A stretch of DNA of 64,000 nucleotides from contig JAERTD010000035.1 in NCBI GenBank assembly GCA_016845175.1, forward strand, positions 62,001 through 126,000, read 5' to 3'. The stretch comes from Bacteroidota bacterium. Lineage in GTDB: Bacteria; Bacteroidota; Bacteroidia; Bacteroidales; F082. Position 1 is the first letter of the stretch. Each line of letters opens with the position of its first letter. The position numbers were made by a program, and so were the translations under genes. Shown here in pieces: positions 8,902-18,387 of the stretch. The notes below the pieces were generated by a model. That model searched no databases and was not told the DNA's origin. It saw nothing but the letters and a program-made list of their open reading frames with translations.

Positions 8902-9741
8902 ATGAAGGAAGCAGCAATAAAACCAATGGCCTGGGTATTCATGGTAGTGATTTCAATTATCGCCATTTTGACTGCTCATTTTTTTATTGATTTTATTTGC
9001 AATTTTTCAGCCCTTTATTTTTCCTATGATTTTGACATTCCTGCCCACTTTGATCTAAGTGGCTTGCATTTTGGCATTGATGATTCCCACCCCCTGTGGA
9101 CCTTTGATTCGGCAGTCACCATTTACCTTTCCAGACCTCTAACTGCCCTTATTTTTGGTTTTGGGGTCTTCCTCCTAAGTATGCGAATGAAGAGAAAGCA
9201 ACTCAGCAGCTTGCTGTTCTTGATTTGGGCAAATATTCTAGGATTCCATACAGCTCTTTCTTTGTTTGTGGAAGACGCTTTTACCCAAACCGGGGTATAT
9301 CAGGTCATGCAACTGATGCATATCAATGTCATTTTTCTTGTCATGTTTGCGGCCTTATCCATTTACTTCATGATTATTATTGGTATCATGAATGGTCGAC
9401 TCCTTTACCTATCACTACCAGCCCGCCTCATGCAATCCGCACGCCAGAAGTATCTTTTTCTGCTGCTGGCTTTTGTACTTCCCTGGTTTTTACTGGTTGG
9501 CATAACGATGATCGGTAAAGATGGGCAGGTTTTATTTGGTGAAATAATGATGAATTTGTCCATTGGTTTCATTCTTTTTCCCTTTTTGCTGACCAAAAAA
9601 CCAGACCACCAGCTATTTCGTATAAAAACCGTCAACGATATGAGTTACCGCGACCTGATGATTGTAGGTATACTCCTGATCCTGATGGCTGTGCTGCTAT
9701 TCTGGATGAAGCAAGGGGTGTCCATTACGGCAATGTTATAA
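8902..9741 (+). CDS. Polytopic membrane protein of unknown function
   Basis: I do not recognise this 279-residue protein. It has about seven hydrophobic segments (roughly residues 10-33, 80-96, 102-122, 133-160, 183-205, 212-230 and 251-271). A soluble loop after the first helix is rich in His and Asp (FDIPAHFDLSGLHFGIDDSHP). No catalytic signature, transporter motif or lipobox is seen. It lies 42 bp after tag and 91 bp before the Asp-box protein, all on the plus strand, so it may be the last gene of the mtnA-tag unit or a single gene. Confidence 0.75.
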   Translation: MKEAAIKPMAWVFMVVISIIAILTAHFFIDFICNFSALYFSYDFDIPAHFDLSGLHFGIDDSHPLWTFDSAVTIYLSRPLTALIFGFGVFLLSMRMKRKQLSSLLFLIWANILGFHTALSLFVEDAFTQTGVYQVMQLMHINVIFLVMFAALSIYFMIIIGIMNGRLLYLSLPARLMQSARQKYLFLLLAFVLPWFLLVGITMIGKDGQVLFGEIMMNLSIGFILFPFLLTKKPDHQLFRIKTVNDMSYRDLMIVGILLILMAVLLFWMKQGVSITAML

Positions 9742-9832
9742 TACTTACCATCCTTTTAGCTTTTCTGACACGAATCCATACTTATTTTTACTACTTTTAG
9801 TTCCTTTTGAATCCTTTCAAAACTTATAACTT

Positions 9833-12800
9833 ATGACACGAAAAATATGGTATCTGTTCATCATTTTGGTGCTGGTAACCGGAACGGCATTTCAATCTGT
9901 AGCAGCTAAGAAGAAAAAAGAGACTGAAGAAAAAGAAGGCATTAAATCCTCCACCTTTAGTGGTCTTAAATGGAGGGGCATTGGACCTGCCTTTGTTTCA
10001 GGACGTATTTCAGATTTTGCAGTCGACCCGGATGATTTCGCAATCTACTATGTAGCTGTTGCCTCCGGACATATCTGGAAAACAACCAACAACGGGATTA
10101 CTTTCAAACCTGTTTTTGATAATTATGGCGTGTACAGTATGGGAGCATTGGCCATGGACCCCAATAATTCGGATGTGGTATGGGCCGGTACCGGAGAAAA
10201 CAACCATCAGAGGGCACTGGGTTATGGAAATGGTGTCTACAAAACCGTTGATGGAGGCAGTTCCTGGAAAAATATGGGTCTCAAAGATTCCCGTCAAATA
10301 GGAAAAATACTCATCGACCCTCGCAATTCTGATGTGGTGTATGTAGCAGCAGAAGGTTCAGCCTGGGGGCCAGGTGAAGAAAGAGGTGTTTACAAAACCA
10401 CCGATGGAGGTAAAAACTGGGAAAAAGTACTCTCCATCAGTGAGAATACAGGTGTTGCCGACATGTGTTTCGAGCCTGGTAATCCTGATATCATCTATGC
10501 AGGTGCTGAACAACGACGCCGGAGACAGTTTACGAAAATAGGTGGCGGGCCTGAGTCAGCCTTTTATAAAACTACCGATGGCGGAAAAAACTGGAATAAA
10601 CTGACCAACGGAATTCCTTCAGTGGACAAAGGAGGCATGACTGTAGCGGTTTCTCCCGTCAACCCTAATATGGTGTATGTAATGTTCGAAGCCTCAGGTA
10701 AAAAAGGCGGCATCTATCGTTCAACAAATGCAGGCAATTCCTTCAGTAAGATGAATTCATATCACAGCAGCGGACAATACTATAGTGAACTTTTTTGTGA
10801 TCCTGTGGATGAAAACAAAATATATTCCATTGATACCTGGACTAAAGTGTCAACAGACGGTGGCAAAACCCTAAAAAATCTTGGCAATAACAAACGTCAT
10901 GTGGATGATCATGCCCTATGGATAGACCCCAACAACACCCGTCACTTTTTTATCGGTGGTGATGGTGGAGTATATGAAAGCTGGGATGCCGGAAAAACCT
11001 ACATACACAAAACTACCCTTCCTGTTACCCAATATTACAGGGTAAACGTGGACAATACAGAACCCTTCTACTGGGTTTATGGAGGTACACAGGACAATGC
11101 CAGTATGGGAGGACCATCCAGAAATATTAAATGGGCCGGCGTGGCCAGTGATGAATGGGTAGTTACCCTGGGAGGTGATGGTTTCTGGCAAGCCAGTGAA
11201 CCTGAAAATCCTGACATTGTGTACTCTGCATACCAGTATGGCAATATTTACCGTTACGACCGTTTGTCGGGAGAACGTATTAAAATAAAACCAGAACCTG
11301 CCAAAGGTGAATTAACCTACCGCTGGAACTGGGATGCACCGTTTTTCCTCAGCCCACACTCAGGCACCCGTCTGTATATGGCAGCTAACAAAGTGTTTAA
11401 AAGTGATGACAGAGGAAATACCTGGGAAGAAATCAGTGATGACCTGACGAGAGACGAAGATAGAAATCAATTCCCGGTTATGGGTAAATACTGGCCGTCA
11501 TCAGCTGTGGCCAAAGATGTTTCCACTTCACAGTGGGGGACCATTGTTTCCATGGCTGAATCTAAACTAAAAGAAGGCTTGCTATACGTGGGTTCAGATG
11601 ATGGCCTTATCCAGGTAAGTGATGACGGAGGTGCCAACTGGAACAAAACCAGTACATTCCCCGGAGTTCCTGAATACACCTATGTGAGTGACATCTGCCC
11701 ATCCCTTTACGATGAGAATGTGGTATTTGCCTCATTCAATAACACCAAAAGTGATGATTTCAAACCCTATCTGCTGAAAAGCAGCGATAAAGGAGTAACC
11801 TGGACTTCCATTGCCAACAACTTACCTGAAAATGGAAGTGTACACAGCATTCTCCAGGATCCGGTCAATGAAAACCTGCTCTTCGTGGGTACAGAATTCA
11901 GTTTTTTCTTTAGCCTTGATGGTGGTCAGCATTGGGTAAAATTTGCCAATGGCTTACCCGACATCGCTGTGCGGGATATTGTGATTCAGGAAAAAGAAAA
12001 GGATCTGGTGATCGCTACTTTTGGACGTGGTTTCTACATACTCGATGACTATTCAGCCTTACGTGAACTGGATGAGCAAAAACTGAAAGATTCCAAGACC
12101 CTCCTTTTCCCAATGAAGGATACATGGATGTATATTCCTAAGGGAGATGGCAGATACGGAACCGGATCTTCCTACTATCAGGCCAAGAACCCGGAATTCG
12201 GAGCTGCTCTGACCTATTACGTCAATGAAGTACCCAAGAGTTTGAAATCGAAGCGCCTTAAAAAGGAGAAAAAGCTCTTCAAAAATGGAGAGCCCATCCC
12301 CCAACCTACCAAAGAAGAACTGGATGCAGAGAAGAAAGAAATTTCACCTTATCTGGTATTTACCATCGAGGATGAAACAGGAACAGTTGTCAGAAAAATT
12401 CACAAAAAAGCATCTAAGGGTATCAACAGAATACATTGGGATTTGCGACACGATAGCCCAAGGGCCATCCGCCTGAAAGATGACAAATTTAGTCCCACCA
12501 AAAATAGTGGTGGCGGTATGCGGACGTTACCTGGAAAATATACGGTGCGTTTGGACATGGTTGTCAACAATGAGGTTTTGTATTCATCAGGTCCCGAAAC
12601 CTTTACGGCCAAAGTGCTCAACAACAAATCCCTTCCGGATCCTGAACCGGAAGCTACTGCTGCCTTCTACAAAAAAGCTGCAGAGCTCTGGCGTGTGAGC
12701 GAATCGGCTGATGAATTCCTGGATAATCTACAGAAGCGAACAGCCTATGTACAACAGGCCCTTCACCAGTCCCATAAAGCCACTGAAGACATGAAAATTC

Positions 12801-13114
12801 AGGCTTCTAAACTCAAAGAGAAACTGGATAATATTGAGTTTACATTTAATGGTACCCGTGCCAAAGCAAGTAGTGAGGAAGTGCCACCAGAGGCTGTATC
12901 TTTAAATAGCCGTCTGAGAAGTATGCTGTATACCGCATGGCAGAGTTCAGGAGCTCCTACCAGTACTCAAAAGATGAACTATGAAATCTACAAGGAAGAA
13001 TTCCCGGTTATGGTGAAACAAATGCATGAGGTTGATGAAAAGTTAAAGGCCTTGGAGCAGCATTTGGATGACATGAAAGCACCCCATACCCCAGGAAGAA
13101 CACCTAAATTATAA
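9833..13114 (+). CDS. Large secreted Asp-box / VPS10 (sortilin)-like beta-propeller protein
   Basis: The 1093-residue protein starts with a signal peptide (about 1-25, ending SVAA) followed by a lysine-rich stretch. At least ten Asp-box repeats of the form S/T-x-D-x-G-x-x-W/F are visible, for example KTVDGGSSWKNMG, KTTDGGKNWEKV, KTTDGGKNWNKL, KSDDRGNTWEEI, KSSDKGVTWTSI and SLDGGQHWVKF. They span roughly residues 80-720 and indicate one or two beta-propellers of the VPS10/sialidase-like superfamily. The rest (about 750-1093) holds a beta-sandwich-like region and a helical tail (about 960-1080). No sialidase RIP motif and no C-terminal sorting domain are seen. Family members in Bacteroidota are exported and annotated as glycosyl hydrolases, but no activity can be claimed. 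The neighbours give no further clue. Confidence 0.85.
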   Translation: MTRKIWYLFIILVLVTGTAFQSVAAKKKKETEEKEGIKSSTFSGLKWRGIGPAFVSGRISDFAVDPDDFAIYYVAVASGHIWKTTNNGITFKPVFDNYGVYSMGALAMDPNNSDVVWAGTGENNHQRALGYGNGVYKTVDGGSSWKNMGLKDSRQIGKILIDPRNSDVVYVAAEGSAWGPGEERGVYKTTDGGKNWEKVLSISENTGVADMCFEPGNPDIIYAGAEQRRRRQFTKIGGGPESAFYKTTDGGKNWNKLTNGIPSVDKGGMTVAVSPVNPNMVYVMFEASGKKGGIYRSTNAGNSFSKMNSYHSSGQYYSELFCDPVDENKIYSIDTWTKVSTDGGKTLKNLGNNKRHVDDHALWIDPNNTRHFFIGGDGGVYESWDAGKTYIHKTTLPVTQYYRVNVDNTEPFYWVYGGTQDNASMGGPSRNIKWAGVASDEWVVTLGGDGFWQASEPENPDIVYSAYQYGNIYRYDRLSGERIKIKPEPAKGELTYRWNWDAPFFLSPHSGTRLYMAANKVFKSDDRGNTWEEISDDLTRDEDRNQFPVMGKYWPSSAVAKDVSTSQWGTIVSMAESKLKEGLLYVGSDDGLIQVSDDGGANWNKTSTFPGVPEYTYVSDICPSLYDENVVFASFNNTKSDDFKPYLLKSSDKGVTWTSIANNLPENGSVHSILQDPVNENLLFVGTEFSFFFSLDGGQHWVKFANGLPDIAVRDIVIQEKEKDLVIATFGRGFYILDDYSALRELDEQKLKDSKTLLFPMKDTWMYIPKGDGRYGTGSSYYQAKNPEFGAALTYYVNEVPKSLKSKRLKKEKKLFKNGEPIPQPTKEELDAEKKEISPYLVFTIEDETGTVVRKIHKKASKGINRIHWDLRHDSPRAIRLKDDKFSPTKNSGGGMRTLPGKYTVRLDMVVNNEVLYSSGPETFTAKVLNNKSLPDPEPEATAAFYKKAAELWRVSESADEFLDNLQKRTAYVQQALHQSHKATEDMKIQASKLKEKLDNIEFTFNGTRAKASSEEVPPEAVSLNSRLRSMLYTAWQSSGAPTSTQKMNYEIYKEEFPVMVKQMHEVDEKLKALEQHLDDMKAPHTPGRTPKL

Positions 13115-13191
13115 TGCATTCAAAAGCCCTGGCCCTACCTTGAATAAAGGAATGGTCAGGGCTGTTTTAATTTCCGGAAAAACAATAACCC

Positions 13192-13656
13192 ATGAGAAGA
13201 AAAGACAAGGAGTTACTTGATCAGAAAATCGTTCAGGAAATATTTGAAAAGGGTAATATTTGCAGGATCGCATTTTCAATTGATAACAAAGCTCAAATTG
13301 TTCCGGTCAATTATGGGTACAATGATCACAAACTCTATATTCATTCCGCACCTCGGGGAAGTAAAATTGAATGGATCAGACAAAACCCAAAAATCTGTTT
13401 TGAGATTGAACTGCCTCACGAAATCATCACTGGAGAAGCTGCCTGTGATTGGACCACAAAATACCGCTCCATTATTGGACATGGACACATCCGCATTGAA
13501 GATCATGAGGAACAAAAAATTGCTGGTTTGGACATTATTATGAACGCCCATGGCGGTGATGGGACTTACGAATATAATAAACGAGCCCTTGGCCGCATGA
13601 TGATACTGGTTATTGATATTGAGTCCTATACAGCCAAACAATCTGGCGATTGGTAG
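13192..13656 (+). CDS. Pyridoxamine 5'-phosphate oxidase-fold flavoprotein (Nim-like)
   Basis: This 154-residue split-barrel protein belongs to the Pyridox_oxase_2 group, which includes 5-nitroimidazole reductases. Visible family traits are RRKDKELLD at the N-terminus, NICRIAFSIDNKAQIVPVNY for the first strands, LYIHSAPRGSKIEWIRQNP for the flavin-phosphate region, and YRSIIGHGHIRIEDHEEQ. It probably binds FMN or a related cofactor in the cytosol. Whether it reduces nitro compounds or has another substrate cannot be judged. It lies 77 bp after the Asp-box protein and 172 bp before the signalling cluster. Confidence 0.82.
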   Translation: MRRKDKELLDQKIVQEIFEKGNICRIAFSIDNKAQIVPVNYGYNDHKLYIHSAPRGSKIEWIRQNPKICFEIELPHEIITGEAACDWTTKYRSIIGHGHIRIEDHEEQKIAGLDIIMNAHGGDGTYEYNKRALGRMMILVIDIESYTAKQSGDW

Positions 13657-13828
13657 CTTATCTCACCTAGATGGGAATAGCCTTGCATTCTGGCGAATCA
13701 TTCCTTTAAAACATCAGACATTTTAATCCAGACTCTGGCTTCCATATTGTCAGGGAGAGGAATTGATATGCAACCAATTTTCTGTATATTTACAAGATTG
13801 ATTAGCCATTAGCTTTTATATTGCCCAT

Positions 13829-14221
13829 ATGAACGAAACAAAAGACAAATCCTATGAATGGTCTTCGAAAGTAATTTTACTTGCGGAAGACACCGATACA
13901 TCTGTGATGTATTATCAAGCTGCCCTGAGAAAAACAAAGGCTGAGTTAATCTGGGCTCCGGACGGATTGGAAGCATTAAAAATTGCTCAGTCGGATCAAC
14001 AGATTGATGTCATCCTAATGGATATCAATATGCCCAACCTCAATGGAATTGAAGCCACTCGAGAAATAAAAAAAATTCGCCCCGAGCTGCCTATTATCAT
14101 TCAAACGGCTTATGTGCTGTCAGACGAGAAAAAGAGAAGCATTGATGCAGGTTGTGATGAATTTCTCACCAAACCGGTGAATATTTCCCAGCTATTAACC
14201 ACCCTTGACCAATTGCTTTAA
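13829..14221 (+). CDS. Stand-alone response-regulator receiver protein
   Basis: A 130-residue single receiver domain without an output domain. The acidic pair is Glu20/Asp21 (LLAEDTDTS), the phospho-acceptor is Asp65 (VILMDINMPNLNG), the conserved Thr is in QTAY (Thr93), and the Lys is in LTKPVN (Lys115). All the residues for phosphotransfer are present. It ends 14 bp before the triple-receiver hybrid kinase, so it is probably co-transcribed and phosphorylated by that kinase or by the next one. With no output domain, it may act by protein binding or serve as a phosphate relay. Confidence 0.92.
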   Translation: MNETKDKSYEWSSKVILLAEDTDTSVMYYQAALRKTKAELIWAPDGLEALKIAQSDQQIDVILMDINMPNLNGIEATREIKKIRPELPIIIQTAYVLSDEKKRSIDAGCDEFLTKPVNISQLLTTLDQLL

Positions 14222-14235
14222 TTGAAAAACTTGCT

Positions 14236-17200
14236 ATGAGGCTCCCATTTACCTTGCGAATGAAAACAAAACTTCGGACAAAGTTGTTGATCTATATTTT
14301 GTCCACCACCACCATCATTTTTGCCGCCACTTTAATTTTTGTTGTGGTAAAAACCAAACGCATATCGGAAGACTCTGCTTTGCGTTTTGTGGATGCCAAT
14401 GCCCGTGAATTTGCCAATGTGATCAAATCTGAACTCGAAGGTGACTTTGCTGCCTGTCGATCACTGGCCATGTCCTTTTCCAGTTACCGACTCATACCAG
14501 ACAAAGAGCGCACCCCCATCTACAATCAAAGTCTAAAAAACGTATTGCTAAATAATCCACAATTTGTTTCAGTGTGGACCGATTGGGAACTCAATAACAT
14601 AGACCCTACATACAAGCGGGAACATGGGCGTGAATCCTTTACCTTTTATAAGGAAGGAAAGGAAATTAAATACACCAACGAAATTACGGATACCATAGAC
14701 AATCCAAGCGGAATCTATTATGATATCAAAGCAAACCCATCAGAAATACTCACTGATCCTTATTGGTATTCCTACACAGGCAGAAAAAGCGATAACATAT
14801 TGATGGCCAGTGTTTGCGTGCCTCTGATGGAGAATGATCGTTTCATTGGACTTACAGGTGCTGATGTAGAATTAGAACGTGTTGACAAGATCGCTGATAA
14901 TATAAAACCCTTTGATGGAAGCGTAATATTAGTGGTATCCAATAGCGGTATGATGTTTCATCATCCGGAGGAAAAAAATGGAAACCGGAGTATCGAAGAG
15001 TTCGAATTGAGTGAAAGTGATGAAGTGGACATTCTCAAATCCCTCAAGACAGGTGAAGCTTTTTCTTATACAAGCAAGAAGGATTACTATGTTTCCTTTG
15101 CTCCCCTTACTCTGGGACGATCCAATGACTCCTGGTATCTCGGCATTTTAGTGCCCACTGAAGTCATCTTGCACGAAGCCAACCAAAACACCCTCATCTC
15201 TCTGATCGTTGGACTTATAGGATTGATTGTTCTTGCACTTGTCACCTGGTATGTGGCTAGAAATATCACCACTCCTCTCCAGCAAACCACACATATTCTA
15301 AACAACCTTGCAGTTGGAAATGTACAGGATTCCGAGGAAATTAAGATCACCACCCACGACGAACTGGCTGAAATGTCCTTTGCGTTAAACACTTTGCTTA
15401 AGGCTCTTAAAGTAAGTGCTGATTTTGCCACCGATATTGGCAAGGGCAACCTTGAAAATGTGTTCAACCCACTAAGCAATGAAGATATGCTGGGTAATGC
15501 ATTGGTTCAAATGCGCGATAGTTTGATAGACCTTCGCAAAGCCAATGACGCCAACGCATGGATGCAGGATTCCATTGTTAAATTAAGTGAAGTCCTCCAA
15601 GGAGAGAAGTCATTTACTGAACTTGGGGATCAGATTTTATCCCAACTGTCGGAAATACTAGACATGCAGATTGCCTCACTTTTCGTAGAAGAGGAAGGCA
15701 TACTCAAGCTCACTTCTTCCTATGCCTATAACATCAGAAAATCAAATGCCAACGAATTCAAATTGGGAGAAGGTCTTGTGGGACAAGCCGCCTTGGAACA
15801 AAAAACACTGGTTTTTACCGATGTGCCCGATGATTACATTAGTATAAAATCAGGACTTGGTGAACGAAAACCTTCAGTTATTGTGGTGGTGCCTCTGATT
15901 TTCCAGAATGTAATTTCCGGTGTTATAGAAATGGGCACAGTAAAGGAATTGAATCCTCAACAAATTGAGTTTCTCGATCAGGTATCTGAAAACATTGCCA
16001 TAGCCCTTCGTTCCATCAGCATCAGAACTGAGATGAGCACCCTGCTGAACAAAACCAAAGAACAGGCTGAAGAATTGCGTGTACAGCAGGAGGAACTTAT
16101 GGAGGCCAACAAAGAGTTGCAGTCACAAACCAATGCGCTGAAGGTTTCAGAGGAGGAATTAAGAGAGCAACAGGAAGAGCTGAAGGTAACCAACGAAGAA
16201 TTGGGTGAGAAAACCAAACACCTTGAACAGCAAAAAGCATTTATTAGTGAGAAGAATCTGCAACTGGAAAACGCACGTGAAGATCTGGAGAGAAAAGCTG
16301 AAGAATTGTCCATTGCCAGCAAATACAAATCAGAGTTTCTTGCCAATATGTCCCACGAATTGCGGACACCACTGAATAGCCTTCTCATTTTATCCAGAGA
16401 CCTGGCAGACAATGTCGATAAAAACCTGAGTAGTGAACAGGTGGAATCTGCTGAAATTATCTACAGAAGTGGAAATGACTTGCTGGCTATGATCAACGAC
16501 ATCCTTGATCTGTCTAAGATTGAATCGGGTAAAATGGACCTGAATATTGAAGCCGCATCCATCACAGACCTGACAGACAGTATCTATCAGTATTTCAAAC
16601 ATATTACTGATCAGAAAGGCATCGAATTGAACATAAGCATTGAAGAGTCTCTTCCCGCCTCCCTTAGTATTGATGCTCAGAAGGTAGCACAGGTACTCAA
16701 AAACTTTATGTCCAATGCCATCAAATTTACCAGTGAAGGCAATATTACTTTAAAGGTACATGAAGTAGCTGACGACACTGAGCTGGCAAGGAGTGGATTA
16801 ACTAATGATGAGGCCATAGCATTTTCGGTAAGCGATACAGGTATTGGTATTCCAAAGGAAAAACAACTGGAAATTTTTGAAGCCTTTCAGCAGGCCGACA
16901 GCAGCATTTCGAGAAATTTCGGAGGTACAGGATTGGGGCTTTCCATTTCCAGAGAACTGGCAAAACTGATGGGAGGTGAGATACAATTGAACAGCGTGGT
17001 TGATGAAGGCTCAACTTTTACCATGTTCTTACCCAGGCAGACCCAGATTAAAAAGGAAACTGCTCCTACCAAGAGTGTAAAAAAGGAAAAGCCTGAAAAA
17101 ACCCATAAAAGCCATGCTGCTAAAAAGGAAATCAGCGCTCCGGTTCCTGCAAAGAAAAAAGCGAAAACCCGTTCTTTTATCACTGACGATAGCAAAACGA

Positions 17201-18381
17201 TATCTGATGATGATCATGTGGTATTGATCATTGAAGATGACCCCGACTTTGCCAGAGTATTGGTTAAAGAATGTCATAAATCAGGCCTGAAAGCCATCGC
17301 ATCTCCCACGGGAGAAGAAGGGCTGGCCATGGCAAGTAAATGGAATCCTGCTGCCATCATCCTCGATATTCGTCTGCCTGGTATCAATGGATGGGAAGTA
17401 CTTGATCTTCTAAAGGAGAATCCGAGAACCAGACACATCCCTGTCCACATTATGTCGGGAGATGAGCCAAGTATTGATGCCACCGGTAAAGGAGCCATTG
17501 GTTATCTCACCAAGCCCATATCCAAGAATGTGCTCTCCGAAGCTTTTGATAATCTGAATGAATTTATCAAACGGGATGTCAGAAATCTGCTGGTGGTAGA
17601 AGACGACAACAACCTGAGGCATTCCATCATCAAAGTCATTGGTGAAAAGGACATCCATATTACAGAAGCAGATTCCGGAGAAAAAGCCCTGCAATTATTG
17701 GCCGACTATCACTACGATTGTATGATCCTGGATCTTGGCTTGCCAGATATGAATGGTTTTGAGTTAATAGAAGCCATGGATGAACAGGATTTGGAAAAAC
17801 CCCCCATCATTGTTTATACCGGTCGGGAGCTCACAAAGGAAGAAAATGAACTCCTGGAAAAATATGCTGAAACCGTTATAATCAAAGGCGTAAAATCTGA
17901 AGAACGCCTCTTGGATGAAACGGCCCTTTTCATGCACAGGGTGGTTTCTAAAATGCCCAAGAACCAACAGGAGATTATCAACAGATTGTATCAACGGGAA
18001 GATGTTTTCAAGAATAAAAAACTGCTGCTCGTGGATGATGATATGCGCAACATTTTTGCGCTCACCAAAGTCATGAATGAGCAGGGGATGAATATACTCA
18101 GAGCCGACAATGGAAAAACAGCCATCGAAATTCTTGAAAAGGAAAAGGATGTTGACCTGATCCTGATGGATATTATGATGCCCATAATGGATGGATATGA
18201 AGCCATGAAACACATCAGAAAAATGTCAGGTTTCAGGGCGGTGCCCATCATAGCACTAACGGCAAAAGCCATGAAAGGAGACAAACAAAAGTGTATTGAT
18301 GCGGGAGCCAGTGACTATATGGCGAAACCAATAAACGTTGAAAAATTACTCTCACTTATGCGGGTGTGGTTACACAAATAA
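14236..18381 (+). CDS. Hybrid sensor histidine kinase: Cache-HAMP-GAF-kinase-REC-REC-REC
   Basis: A 1381-residue membrane sensor. Order: TM helix (15-37), periplasmic double-Cache-like sensor (38-315), TM helix (318-339), HAMP (340-392), GAF (460-593), long coiled coil rich in Glu/Gln (597-695), HisKA with His707 in NMSHELRTPLNS, and HATPase (810-933) with SNAIKFT, DTGIGIP and GGTGLGLS. Three receivers follow with phospho-acceptors Asp1044 (LDIRLPGING), Asp1166 (LDLGLPDMNG) and Asp1312 (MDIMMPIMDG). A Lys/Pro-rich linker separates the kinase from the receivers. No Hpt or DNA-binding domain is present, so the phosphate must pass to another protein or the receivers act as internal gates. The ligand is unknown; Cache sensors often bind small organic acids or amino acids. 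The stop is six bases before the next kinase gene. Confidence 0.92.
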   Translation: MRLPFTLRMKTKLRTKLLIYILSTTTIIFAATLIFVVVKTKRISEDSALRFVDANAREFANVIKSELEGDFAACRSLAMSFSSYRLIPDKERTPIYNQSLKNVLLNNPQFVSVWTDWELNNIDPTYKREHGRESFTFYKEGKEIKYTNEITDTIDNPSGIYYDIKANPSEILTDPYWYSYTGRKSDNILMASVCVPLMENDRFIGLTGADVELERVDKIADNIKPFDGSVILVVSNSGMMFHHPEEKNGNRSIEEFELSESDEVDILKSLKTGEAFSYTSKKDYYVSFAPLTLGRSNDSWYLGILVPTEVILHEANQNTLISLIVGLIGLIVLALVTWYVARNITTPLQQTTHILNNLAVGNVQDSEEIKITTHDELAEMSFALNTLLKALKVSADFATDIGKGNLENVFNPLSNEDMLGNALVQMRDSLIDLRKANDANAWMQDSIVKLSEVLQGEKSFTELGDQILSQLSEILDMQIASLFVEEEGILKLTSSYAYNIRKSNANEFKLGEGLVGQAALEQKTLVFTDVPDDYISIKSGLGERKPSVIVVVPLIFQNVISGVIEMGTVKELNPQQIEFLDQVSENIAIALRSISIRTEMSTLLNKTKEQAEELRVQQEELMEANKELQSQTNALKVSEEELREQQEELKVTNEELGEKTKHLEQQKAFISEKNLQLENAREDLERKAEELSIASKYKSEFLANMSHELRTPLNSLLILSRDLADNVDKNLSSEQVESAEIIYRSGNDLLAMINDILDLSKIESGKMDLNIEAASITDLTDSIYQYFKHITDQKGIELNISIEESLPASLSIDAQKVAQVLKNFMSNAIKFTSEGNITLKVHEVADDTELARSGLTNDEAIAFSVSDTGIGIPKEKQLEIFEAFQQADSSISRNFGGTGLGLSISRELAKLMGGEIQLNSVVDEGSTFTMFLPRQTQIKKETAPTKSVKKEKPEKTHKSHAAKKEISAPVPAKKKAKTRSFITDDSKTISDDDHVVLIIEDDPDFARVLVKECHKSGLKAIASPTGEEGLAMASKWNPAAIILDIRLPGINGWEVLDLLKENPRTRHIPVHIMSGDEPSIDATGKGAIGYLTKPISKNVLSEAFDNLNEFIKRDVRNLLVVEDDNNLRHSIIKVIGEKDIHITEADSGEKALQLLADYHYDCMILDLGLPDMNGFELIEAMDEQDLEKPPIIVYTGRELTKEENELLEKYAETVIIKGVKSEERLLDETALFMHRVVSKMPKNQQEIINRLYQREDVFKNKKLLLVDDDMRNIFALTKVMNEQGMNILRADNGKTAIEILEKEKDVDLILMDIMMPIMDGYEAMKHIRKMSGFRAVPIIALTAKAMKGDKQKCIDAGASDYMAKPINVEKLLSLMRVWLHK

Positions 18382-18387
18382 TATAAA

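Noticed and set aside
9833-13114. Sialidase assignment for the Asp-box protein
   Set aside because: Asp boxes are present but there is no RIP motif or arginine triad pattern, so only the fold is supported.
15978-16412. Minus-strand frame of 144 codons inside the large hybrid kinase gene
   Set aside because: It is the antisense of the Glu/Gln-rich coiled coil, giving a Ser/Leu/Phe-rich peptide; no family likeness.
17991-18284. Minus-strand 97-codon frame at the end of the triple-receiver kinase
   Set aside because: Antisense of the third receiver domain; codon pattern and peptide are those of a shadow frame.
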